This document shows positions 8,195 through 15,911 of a stretch of 64,000 nucleotides of DNA, piece by piece. The position numbers and the translations under genes were made by a program. The stretch covers positions 62,001 to 126,000 of the forward strand of contig CALLUD010000024.1 in the NCBI GenBank assembly GCA_938011325.1, in the 5' to 3' direction. The notes below the pieces were generated by a model that was given only the letters and a program-made list of their open reading frames with translations, was not told the origin of the DNA and did not search any database. Each line of letters opens with the position of its first letter. Positions within the stretch are counted from its first letter, which is position 1. This DNA comes from an uncultured Spartobacteria bacterium. GTDB taxonomy: Bacteria; Verrucomicrobiota; Verrucomicrobiia; Chthoniobacterales; JAATET01.

Positions 8195-8401
8195 ATGGAT
8201 CACATCTACAAGAAAATCGAACTCGTCGGCTCTTCTCCGGACAGCATCGAAAAAGCGGTGGAAAACGCACTCACCCGCGCCAGCGCGACGCTGCGCAACA
8301 TGCGCTGGCTTGAAGTCGTCGAAACCCGCGGTCACATCGAGGACGGGCGCATCGCCCACTGGCAGGTGACCGTGAAGGTCGGGTTCACCCTCGACGAGTA
8401 G
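8195..8401 (+). CDS. Dodecin family flavin-binding protein
   Basis: A 68-residue protein matching dodecin in length and pattern: HIYKKIELVGSSPDSIEKAVENALTRASATLRNMRWLEVVETRGHI, then a strand-rich end. Dodecins form 12-mers that sequester flavin; the Trp in MRWLEVVE is the residue that stacks on flavin in the family. The ATG at 8195 is chosen because it gives the standard dodecin N-terminus, although the frame is open upstream. It ends 2 bases from the convergent PA14-like gene. Confidence 0.9.
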   Translation: MDHIYKKIELVGSSPDSIEKAVENALTRASATLRNMRWLEVVETRGHIEDGRIAHWQVTVKVGFTLDE

Positions 8402-8403
8402 CG

Positions 8404-9633
8404 TTACTGCCCGCTCTGCAGTTCGGCTGCGCGTCGGCTCGTCTTTGTGCTGAAGACAGGACCGTCCGGCCCGATCGGCCGCAATGGGTTGGCAGGCGGC
8501 TTGATGTCCTGCACGCGAAACAGCGGCAGAATCGGCGTGTCGTCGGGACCTTTCGGGTATTCCACACCTTTTTCCTGAATGTGCAGGTTCGCGTAGAAGA
8601 CACTCCCGGGCACTTCGCCGATCAAGATTTCGATCGGATAAAACTGGCCGGCCTTCATGTTGATCCAGTCGCCGTAGACTACATGCCGCTTCGCCTCGCC
8701 AAATTCCGGTCCCCAGCCACCCCGGTGGCTCATCGGCTCGTCCGTCTCCCATGGTGTGATCCGGGCGGGCTCCAGCGAACCCTCCAGCACGATGCGGTTG
8801 TTGAAACGAACGATGATCACATCATCCGCCGAACCCGCAAAGCGATACGTCCCGTCTCTCGGCGGAGAAACCTGCCCGCGGTAGATGATCGCCCAGAACT
8901 GCGGCTTGATGTCGGACTCGAATGCCTTCGGGGCCGCGTCCGCATTCATCGGGGGTATCGCCAGTTGCGCGAGATACAGCTTCTTCGGCACCTGGAAATA
9001 ATTCCGCAGTGAGCTCTCGCGAAGCCCCGCCGACAGGGCGCGCGAAATGATCTTCTTGTAACGCTCGGTGTTGGGCCAGATGTCCTCCCGACTCGGCACG
9101 ATTTCGGACTCCAGTCCATTCGCCCGCAACTTGAAGTCGTAAAGCGTGCCTTCGAGCAGGCCAGCCCCGGCGTCAACCGCTCCGCCAAAAAAGCCGCCAC
9201 CACTCCCCTCGCCCTGCCCCGAAACGCCGACTCCTTCCACAGCTCCCGTCACGAGAGCTTCCGTGTCCAGCGGCACCATGGTCTCCACCGGCATCGTTGG
9301 CAGCTCCGGCAACGCCAGCTGCGACGGGCGCAGGCTTTGGATGCGATTGTCGTAAACCGGCTTCGGCCTCAGCGCGGACAGCTCCTCCATTTGGAGGCGA
9401 TGCTGGCGGTCCTCCGGCTCGAGTTTTACCTTCTTCTGCGCAACGAACTGCGCCTTTGGCTGACTGAAATAACGGGCGATCACCCAGATTCCCGCACCAA
9501 CGCCCGCCACAAGGTGGACGCCAATGCTAATCAGAATGACCAGGGTCACCAGTCGGCGCAGGCGCTTGCGGCGCTCCGCCGCCGATGGCTCCGCCAACGC
9601 GGTATAGGTGTCGGGTTCTTCTACAGGGGGCAT
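8404..9633 (-). CDS. Membrane-anchored protein with PA14-like domain
   Basis: A 409-residue protein. The frame is open far upstream, but the ATG at 9633 starts the plausible sequence: an acidic N-tail, RRKRLRR, and one transmembrane helix (about residues 28-53), so the bulk faces outward. After a Pro/Leu-rich stretch and a Gly-rich segment (GSGGGFFGGAVDAGAG) comes a domain with RDGTYRFAGSADDVIIVRFNNRIVLEGS, the signature of PA14-like carbohydrate-binding domains. The function is unknown; a cell-surface glycan-sensing or adhesion role is inference. It follows DUF5069 and sulfatase genes on the same strand. Confidence 0.72.
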   Translation of the reverse strand: MPPVEEPDTYTALAEPSAAERRKRLRRLVTLVILISIGVHLVAGVGAGIWVIARYFSQPKAQFVAQKKVKLEPEDRQHRLQMEELSALRPKPVYDNRIQSLRPSQLALPELPTMPVETMVPLDTEALVTGAVEGVGVSGQGEGSGGGFFGGAVDAGAGLLEGTLYDFKLRANGLESEIVPSREDIWPNTERYKKIISRALSAGLRESSLRNYFQVPKKLYLAQLAIPPMNADAAPKAFESDIKPQFWAIIYRGQVSPPRDGTYRFAGSADDVIIVRFNNRIVLEGSLEPARITPWETDEPMSHRGGWGPEFGEAKRHVVYGDWINMKAGQFYPIEILIGEVPGSVFYANLHIQEKGVEYPKGPDDTPILPLFRVQDIKPPANPLRPIGPDGPVFSTKTSRRAAELQSGQ

Positions 9634-9703
9634 AACGAAGCTGTCCGAGCCTACGAGGCTTGCGCACCATTTTCCAGCGGCAATCTCCCGGAAAGCGGAG
9701 GCA

Positions 9704-10123
9704 TTACGCGGGGTTCCTCCCCTCGTCCGCGTCGATGTAATCAAAGAATGTCTGGATGTCGTCCCGATCGGCCAGACCGCTCTCGGCCTTGCGCGACGCC
9801 AGCCTTTCCGAGGTTTCGTCGTTCCATCCAAACTTCCGCATGAACTCGCTCCACACCTCCACCTGCTCCTCGGTGGGACGCACCCCATGCTCGAAGCACC
9901 ATGCCAGCACCTCCTCGTCGCTGGCCCCCTGCTTCACCTGCTGCACGACATCCTCATACTTCACCTGGAGAAAGTTGCAGCAGCGCAGATCGAATCCCTT
10001 TCCGAGATTCGCATGCAGGTCCTCCCGCAATTCGCCGGCCTCATGGAGCCGGATCTTGTCCAGCATGCGGCGAAAATAGACGATCCCTTCGATGGCAACG
10101 TAAGGCGAAACCGGAACTTTCAT
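9704..10123 (-). CDS. DUF5069 family protein
   Basis: A 139-residue soluble protein beginning SPYVAIEGIVYFRRMLDKIRLHEAGEL and containing FLQVKYEDVVQQVKQGASDEEVLAWCFEHG and FFDYIDADEG, the pattern I associate with DUF5069, a family of unknown function common in Verrucomicrobiota. No signal peptide or membrane segment. It lies between the sulfatase and the PA14-like gene on the same strand (48 and 70 bases away). Confidence 0.72.
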   Translation of the reverse strand: MKVPVSPYVAIEGIVYFRRMLDKIRLHEAGELREDLHANLGKGFDLRCCNFLQVKYEDVVQQVKQGASDEEVLAWCFEHGVRPTEEQVEVWSEFMRKFGWNDETSERLASRKAESGLADRDDIQTFFDYIDADEGRNPA

Positions 10124-10171
10124 GCCGTTTCCTTTAGCAAACTCCTCCTCACAGAGGCCAATGCGAAGCGA

Positions 10172-11488
10172 TCAATCCTGTGCCACCGCAGCCCGCCACT
10201 CGAGGGCCCTCTCCTTCATCTCCTGCGCCAGCGCGGGATTCTCGGGCTTCACATCGCGTGTCTCGCCCGGATCCCTTTTCAGATTCACCAGCATCGCGTC
10301 GCCGTTCTTGCGCAAAAGCAGCTTCCATTCCTCGCGACGCATCGCCACTTCCCCGTCGTGCTCCCAAAAGAAATCACGTGACTTCGGGGCAACCCCCGAC
10401 TCCAACAGTGGCAGGAGGTTCACTCCGGCCAGGCCCGGCACCTTGTTTACCCCCGCCGCAGCCAGAACGGTTGGAAACACATCCACCGCCATCATCGGAA
10501 CCTCAATCGTCTGTCCTTCCGGAATTCGAGCCGGCCAGTAAAAGATGGCTGGCACGCGAATTCCCCCCTCCCAAAGCGTAAACTTTGCGCCGCGCCACGG
10601 CTCAGCACTGCCGCCATGGAATTCCGAGGTATTTCCGTCCAGCCAGTTCCGGCTTTCGCGTGAAGGACCATTATCCGACATGAAGAAGATCAGGGTATTC
10701 TCGAGTTTCCCGAGGTTCTCCAGCCGCTGGACAATCCGGCCGACACCCTGATCAACGACCCACAGCATGGCCGCCATCATTCGGCGCTCGGCTGGAAGAT
10801 GCTCAAACTTCTCCACCACTTCGGCTGGCGCATGGAGCGGATAGTGGGGCGCGTTGTAGGCGACATAACCAAAGAACGGCCGATCGCCGCTTCCCTCGAT
10901 CGCGGTGATGGCTTTCTCCGTGATCAAGTCCGTGAGGTATTCCCCGTTATGCCAGACCTCTTTCCCATCCTCCCACAAATCGTGGGTCGGATTCGCCGAG
11001 CTCCAGTAATAGAGATGGGAATAGAAATCGATGCAGCCCGAGTAGAATCCAAACATCCGATTGAATCCTCGATCCATGGGGCGGGAACCCTCCGCCGAAC
11101 CCAGATGCCATTTCCCGCAGTGGAAGGTATTGTAACCATGTTCCTTCAGCACACTTGCCATGGTCGGCACATCCGGCCGCAGCCCCTTGGTGTGCCGCGT
11201 CGAACTTAGAATCGAAGTAACGCCCGTCTGTGCCGGATACCTTCCCGTCAGAAGCGCGGCTCGCGACGGCGAACAAACGGGAGAGTTGCTGTAGAACGCG
11301 ATGCACAGCGCGCCCCGGCGGGCAAGCGCGTCAAGATTTGGCGTCCGAATGTCCTTCGATCCCATGCAGGAAAGATCCGCGTAACCCTGATCATCCGTGG
11401 TGATGATCAAGATGTTCGGACGGCGGGTTTCGGCACCTGCCGAACAGATCATCGCACCAAGATAGAAAGCGAGGATGCAAAAACGCAT
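10172..11488 (-). CDS. Secreted sulfatase (arylsulfatase family)
   Basis: A 438-residue formylglycine-dependent sulfatase. The signal peptide (about residues 1-19, ending SAGA) exports it. RPNILIITTDDQGYADL supplies the calcium ligands (Asp32/33), and the modification site CSPSRAALLTGR is of the Cys type, with Cys72 converted to formylglycine by a separate enzyme. Further family blocks are CGKWHLG and FFMSDNGPS. It removes sulfate from a polysaccharide or other ester, and fits the GH2 and sialidase-like genes in the same window as a glycan-scavenging repertoire. Substrate unknown. Confidence 0.92.
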   Translation of the reverse strand: MRFCILAFYLGAMICSAGAETRRPNILIITTDDQGYADLSCMGSKDIRTPNLDALARRGALCIAFYSNSPVCSPSRAALLTGRYPAQTGVTSILSSTRHTKGLRPDVPTMASVLKEHGYNTFHCGKWHLGSAEGSRPMDRGFNRMFGFYSGCIDFYSHLYYWSSANPTHDLWEDGKEVWHNGEYLTDLITEKAITAIEGSGDRPFFGYVAYNAPHYPLHAPAEVVEKFEHLPAERRMMAAMLWVVDQGVGRIVQRLENLGKLENTLIFFMSDNGPSRESRNWLDGNTSEFHGGSAEPWRGAKFTLWEGGIRVPAIFYWPARIPEGQTIEVPMMAVDVFPTVLAAAGVNKVPGLAGVNLLPLLESGVAPKSRDFFWEHDGEVAMRREEWKLLLRKNGDAMLVNLKRDPGETRDVKPENPALAQEMKERALEWRAAVAQD

Positions 11489-11526
11489 CCCGCGAGAAGA
11501 TCAGCCGCTCCCTCCGACTGGCCAGC

Positions 11527-12015
11527 CTATTCCGGCTGACCAACCTGCTTCGCGCGCCGGTCTTCGAAAAGCGAACTCGCGACGAAAATCGCCGCCGCGA
11601 TGCAGATGCAGGAATCCGCCACGTTGAAAGCCGGCCACGGATTCGCATACGGCACGTGAAGATCGAACGAGAGGAAATCGATCACGTGACCGTGAAGCAG
11701 CCGGTCCGTCAGATTTCCGAAGATGCCGCTCAATAACAGTGCGGCGCCGACCTTGACCGCGGGCTCCCGAAACATCCCCCGCCACATCAGCACCGCCATC
11801 ACGATCAGCGCGATGGTGGACAGGCCGATGAAAAACGCGTTGTTGTTTGTCATCATGCCGAAGGCGGCTCCGGTGTTATGCACCTGCACGAGGTCGAAAA
11901 AACCCGGCACAACCGGAATGACCTCGTCCTCGTGGATATGACGCAACACGAGCCACTTCGTGATCTGATCCAACGCGTAAAGCGGAAGAGTCAGCGTGAG
12001 GAGGAGCCTTTTCAC
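11527..12015 (-). CDS. lspA: Lipoprotein signal peptidase (signal peptidase II)
   Basis: A 162-residue inner-membrane aspartyl protease that cleaves prolipoproteins. The two catalytic Asp motifs are present: GNLTDRLLHGHVIDF and FNVADSCICIA. YALDQITKWL and VHNTGAAFG are the other conserved blocks, and four membrane helices are apparent. Its ATG overlaps the stop of ileS by 4 bases, the classic ileS-lspA order. It would process the lipoproteins at 2953 and 4884. Confidence 0.95.
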   Translation of the reverse strand: MKRLLLTLTLPLYALDQITKWLVLRHIHEDEVIPVVPGFFDLVQVHNTGAAFGMMTNNNAFFIGLSTIALIVMAVLMWRGMFREPAVKVGAALLLSGIFGNLTDRLLHGHVIDFLSFDLHVPYANPWPAFNVADSCICIAAAIFVASSLFEDRRAKQVGQPE

Positions 12016-14729
12016 GCGGCGGCAGGGCTGCAGTTCGAAACGGCATCCGCGCAGCGGTCGCAGAGACCCGCGTGAGTCGGATGGCTGCCCACCGTGGGCA
12101 GATGCCGCCAGCAGCGTTCGCAGCGTGCATTCTCCGAGCGCACCAACCGCGCGGCGATCGCCTCGCCCGGCTCGAAGTCCACACGACTGACGATGAAGAA
12201 TTCCTCAAGCTCCTCGCGGTCCGATTCCAGTTCGGCAATCCAGGATTCCGGAACGGAGAGGATGATCTGCGCCTCGAGCGATTTCGCGATCGTCTTGTTC
12301 TGGCGTCCGGGCTCGATGGCCTGCTGATACACGACGCCTCGCAGTTCCAGCCATTGCGCGACACGCGCTTCCAGTGCCTCGTCGCGAAGCGCGACGTCCG
12401 GAGTCGGGAACTGCTCGAGATGCACGCTCTCCGCCCTGCCCGCGTATTCCCACGCCTCGTCAGCCGTGAAGGCAAGAATCGGTGCGAGGAGTCGTGTGAC
12501 CGCTTCAAAGCACGCGCGCATGGTCGCCTGCGTCGCGCGCCGACGCGGGCTTTCCGCAGCGTCGCAGTAGAGGCGGTCCTTGGTGATATCCACGTAAACC
12601 GCGCTGAGATCCACCGTGCAGAATTGGTTGATGGTCTCGAAGACGGCGCGGAAGTCGTATTCCTCGTAGGCGGAACGGCACCGCTCGATCACGTGCTGCA
12701 GGCGACTCAGCACCCAGCGGTCGATCGTGGTTGCCCCCTCGAGCGAAAGCGTTCCTTCCGATGCATCGGCGAAATTCGCGAGCAGGATGCGCAGGACGTT
12801 CCGGAAACCGCGGTAACGCTCGGCGACCTGCTTGAACATGTCTTCGCCAAATGGAACCTCGTCCGTGTATTGCACCGTCGCCACCCACAGCCGGAGGATG
12901 TCCGCGCCGTATTGATTCACGAAATGCTCGGCGTGCGTCGGCTTCTTGTATTCCGCGGATTTCGAAATCTTCTTTCCGTCCTTGTCGACGACGAAGCCGT
13001 GCGTGATCACCTCGCGATACGGCGCGCATCCATTCAGCGCGACGCTCGTCATCAGCGAGCTCTGGAACCAGCCGCGATGCTGATCCGTCGCCTCGATGTA
13101 AACGTCCGCCGGGAAACGCAGCTCCGGCCGGTGCCGGAGCACCGCCTCGTGCGAAACGCCGGAGTCGATCCAGACGTCGAGCGTGTCATTGCGTCGCGAC
13201 GTGCCCGCCGGCAGCCCGAGTTCGGACGCCCACCAGGCGTCGTCCTTTTCGAACCACAGATTCGTTCCATGTTCGGCAACCAGTGCGGCGACTTTTTCCA
13301 CGACGGCCGGATCGAGAATTGCCTTCCCCTCCGTGTCGTAGAACACCGGCAGCGGCACGCCCCATGTGCGCTGACGCGAGATGCACCAGTCCGGCCGCGA
13401 TTCCACGGTGCCGGCGATCCGGTTGCGGCCCCATTTTGGCAGCCAGCGCGTCGCGTCCACCGCTTCCAGCGCGGGCCCGCGGATGTCGTCGACGCGGATG
13501 AAGAATTGCTCGACGGCACGGAAGACGATCGGCGTCTTCGAGCGCCAGCAATGCGGGTAGTCGTGCTCGTAATCGTGCACCGCCAGCAGCGAACCCTGCT
13601 CGCGCAGAAACTCTACGATCTCCGCATTCACATCGAAGACATACTTGCCCGCCCATTGCGGCATCCCGCACTCGTCCGTGAGACGCCCCGCGTCATCCAC
13701 GGGGGAAAGCGTCGGCAGGCCGTTCTGCTGACCGGCGATGTAGTCGTCCTTTCCGTGTCCAGGCGCGGAGTGAACCTGCCCGGTGCCGGTTTCCATCGTC
13801 ACGAAATCGGCGGTGATGAGCTTCGACGTCCGATCGAGGAACGGATGCTGCGCTTCCATCCCGGCGAAGTCCCCGCCTTTTCGCACCGCGATCTCCGAAG
13901 TCAGCGCAAGCCCCGTGTCCTTCGCAAAGGACTCGAGCAATGCCCGCGCCACGACGAGCCGCTGCCCGCCGAAGTCGCCGATCACATACTCCGCGCGCGG
14001 GTGCACCGCGATCGCCACGTTCGCCGGCAACGTCCATGGCGTGGTGGTCCAGATGACGAACGACGCGCCTTCGAGGTCGCCCGTGCCATCCCGCACCGCA
14101 AATTTCACGTAAATCGCCGGGTCCGTCCGCTTCGCATACTCGACCTCGGCCTCCGCCAGCGCGGTCTGCGCGCCGGTGCTCCAGAGCACGGGCTTCTTGC
14201 TTTGATAGACGAGGCCCTTCGCAACGAATTTTCCAAATGCGCGGATGATCTCCGCCTCGTAGGCCGGATCGAGCGTGAGATAGGGATTCTCCCAATCCCC
14301 AAGCACGCCAAGCCGGCGGAACTGCCGCCGCTGAATGTCGATGAACTTCCGTGCGTATTCCTCCGAGCGCTGGCGCACCTCCACCGGCGACAGGCCGGCG
14401 GTTTCCTTCACGACCTTGAACTCGATCGGCAGGCCGTGGCAGTCCCAGCCGGGAACGTAGGGGGCGCGAAAACCAAGCATCGACCGCGACTTCACGATGA
14501 AGTCCTTGAGCACCTTGTTCAGCGCGGTGCCCATGTGGACGTCGCCGTTCGCAAACGGCGGCCCGTCGTGCAGCACAAACAACGGCGCGTCCTTGCGCCG
14601 TTCCTGAATCTTCGCATACAGCCCGTCGGCCTCCCATTTTGCCAGCCGTTGCGGCTCGCGCTCGGTCAGCGCGGCCTTCATCGGGAAGTCCGTCTTTGGA
14701 AGATTCAGCGTGTTCTTGTAATCGCTCAT
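12012..14729 (-). CDS. ileS: Isoleucyl-tRNA synthetase
   Basis: A 905-residue class I synthetase that charges tRNA-Ile and edits valine. The ATG at 14729 gives the normal start MSDYKNTLNLPKTDFPMKA; the open frame continues 14 codons upstream without homology. The nucleotide-binding motif is PPFANGDVHMGTALNK (about residues 57-72; an HMGT variant of HIGH), the second motif is KKISKS, and the C-terminal zinc knuckle CERC...CDRC is intact. It overlaps lspA by 4 bases. A long inverted repeat lies 15 bases upstream of the start. Confidence 0.96.
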   Translation of the reverse strand: MSDYKNTLNLPKTDFPMKAALTEREPQRLAKWEADGLYAKIQERRKDAPLFVLHDGPPFANGDVHMGTALNKVLKDFIVKSRSMLGFRAPYVPGWDCHGLPIEFKVVKETAGLSPVEVRQRSEEYARKFIDIQRRQFRRLGVLGDWENPYLTLDPAYEAEIIRAFGKFVAKGLVYQSKKPVLWSTGAQTALAEAEVEYAKRTDPAIYVKFAVRDGTGDLEGASFVIWTTTPWTLPANVAIAVHPRAEYVIGDFGGQRLVVARALLESFAKDTGLALTSEIAVRKGGDFAGMEAQHPFLDRTSKLITADFVTMETGTGQVHSAPGHGKDDYIAGQQNGLPTLSPVDDAGRLTDECGMPQWAGKYVFDVNAEIVEFLREQGSLLAVHDYEHDYPHCWRSKTPIVFRAVEQFFIRVDDIRGPALEAVDATRWLPKWGRNRIAGTVESRPDWCISRQRTWGVPLPVFYDTEGKAILDPAVVEKVAALVAEHGTNLWFEKDDAWWASELGLPAGTSRRNDTLDVWIDSGVSHEAVLRHRPELRFPADVYIEATDQHRGWFQSSLMTSVALNGCAPYREVITHGFVVDKDGKKISKSAEYKKPTHAEHFVNQYGADILRLWVATVQYTDEVPFGEDMFKQVAERYRGFRNVLRILLANFADASEGTLSLEGATTIDRWVLSRLQHVIERCRSAYEEYDFRAVFETINQFCTVDLSAVYVDITKDRLYCDAAESPRRRATQATMRACFEAVTRLLAPILAFTADEAWEYAGRAESVHLEQFPTPDVALRDEALEARVAQWLELRGVVYQQAIEPGRQNKTIAKSLEAQIILSVPESWIAELESDREELEEFFIVSRVDFEPGEAIAARLVRSENARCERCWRHLPTVGSHPTHAGLCDRCADAVSNCSPAAA

Positions 14730-14743
14730 CGAGGAATCGGTCT

Positions 14744-14794
14744 GAATAACACCGGGCCGGCGGGGGGTCAATGCACCGGCCGCCGGCGTTATTC
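14744..14794 (-). promoter_or_regulatory. Long inverted repeat in the ileS leader
   Basis: GAATAAC (14744-14750) pairs with GTTATTC (14788-14794), and the stem continues inward through CCGG/CCGG and GGCCGG/CCGGCC with one bulge, giving about 17 pairs around a short loop. It sits between the aminotransferase stop and the ileS start on the same strand. There is no T-run after it, so a simple terminator is unlikely; no T-box specifier or antiterminator motif is recognised. Confidence 0.5.
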
Positions 14795-14817
14795 CCCTTG
14801 CGGCTTGTTTGCGAGAC

Positions 14818-15900
14818 TCAGGCCGGGATCGTGTCGTCGAGCCAGCCGAGGAGCTCCGTGATCGTCTCCTCCGTCTCGTCGCCCATGTTCGAAATGCGGA
14901 ATGTCGCGCCCTTGATCTTGCCGTAGCCGCCGTCGATCACGCAGTGGTATTTCTCGCGCAGGCGCTTGATCCACTCGGCGACGTCGATCTCGCGATTGTT
15001 CTTCACGCAGGTGAGCGACACGGAGCGGTAGCCCTCCGCGGCGAAAAACTCGAATCCACGCGCCTTCACCCATTCGTGAACAATGCCGTTCAACTTCGCA
15101 TGGCGGGCGTAACGAGCCTCCGGCCCTTCCGCGAAAATGTCGTCGAGCTTCGACTCGAGCGCGTAGATGTGCGGAATCACCGGCGTGCTCGGAGTCATGT
15201 CCTGCTCCTGGTTCTTCTTGAATTCGATGAAATCGAAGTAATACCCGCGGTCATTGATCGTCGCCGCGCGCTCGAAAGCCCGCTCCGAAACACTGAACAG
15301 CGCCATGCCCGGCGGCAGGGCAAGCGCCTTCTGGCTGCCCGTGAGCAGCACGTCGATGCCCAGTTCGTCCATCGGAATCGCCTCGGTCGAGAAGGACGAA
15401 ACGGTGTCGACCACCAGCAGGACGTCGGGATACTTGCGAACGACCTCGGCGATTTCCTTCAACGGATTGCGCACGCCGGTCGACGTCTCGTTGTGAATCA
15501 GGGTCACCACATCGAAGCCGCCCTTCGCGAGCGCGGCATCCACCTGCTCCGGCAGGATCGGCTGACCCCACTCGACCTTGAGCGCCTCTGCTTCCTTGCC
15601 GCAGCGTTTGCTCACGTCGAACCACTTGTCGGAAAACGCGCCGCACATGCAGTTGAGCACCTTTTTGCCGACGAGGTTCCGGATGGCGCCCTCCATCACG
15701 CCCCAGGCGGACGAAGTGGAAATGAACACCGGCTGCTTCGTTCCAAAGAGCGTCTGCAGACGCGGCTGAATCCCCGCGTAGAGCTTTTTGAAGTCGCCGC
15801 TGCGATGCCCGATCATGGGCCGCGTCATGGCGCGATAGGTCTTTTCAGAAATTTCGACAGGGCCGGGAATGAAGAGCTTGATGTGGTCGGTCTTTGGCAT
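14818..15900 (-). CDS. Class V aminotransferase (serine/alanine-glyoxylate aminotransferase type)
   Basis: A 360-residue PLP enzyme; the start is placed at the ATG of MPKTDHIKLFIPGPVE, with GAG 10 bases upstream. An in-frame TTG five codons earlier is less likely. The family N-terminal substrate loop LFIPGPVEIS, PMIGHRSGDF, the Asp that binds the pyridine ring in LLVVDTVSSFSTEAIPMDELGIDVLLTGSQKALALPPG, and the Schiff-base Lys in SQKAL are all clear. Likely transfers an amino group from alanine or serine to glyoxylate, or acts in phosphonate or serine metabolism; the exact substrate is not determinable here. It starts 11 bases after the TPR gene. Confidence 0.85.
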   Translation of the reverse strand: MPKTDHIKLFIPGPVEISEKTYRAMTRPMIGHRSGDFKKLYAGIQPRLQTLFGTKQPVFISTSSAWGVMEGAIRNLVGKKVLNCMCGAFSDKWFDVSKRCGKEAEALKVEWGQPILPEQVDAALAKGGFDVVTLIHNETSTGVRNPLKEIAEVVRKYPDVLLVVDTVSSFSTEAIPMDELGIDVLLTGSQKALALPPGMALFSVSERAFERAATINDRGYYFDFIEFKKNQEQDMTPSTPVIPHIYALESKLDDIFAEGPEARYARHAKLNGIVHEWVKARGFEFFAAEGYRSVSLTCVKNNREIDVAEWIKRLREKYHCVIDGGYGKIKGATFRISNMGDETEETITELLGWLDDTIPA

Positions 15901-15911
15901 TTTGGAAAATC

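Noticed and set aside
10540..10570. TGGCACGCGAATTCCC resembling a -24 element
   Set aside because: No TTGC at the required distance, and it lies inside the sulfatase coding region.
12072..14861. Very long open frame (929 codons) on the plus strand opposite ileS
   Set aside because: It is antisense to an unambiguous ileS, has Arg/His-rich composition without any family motif, and is explained by high GC and third-position bias.
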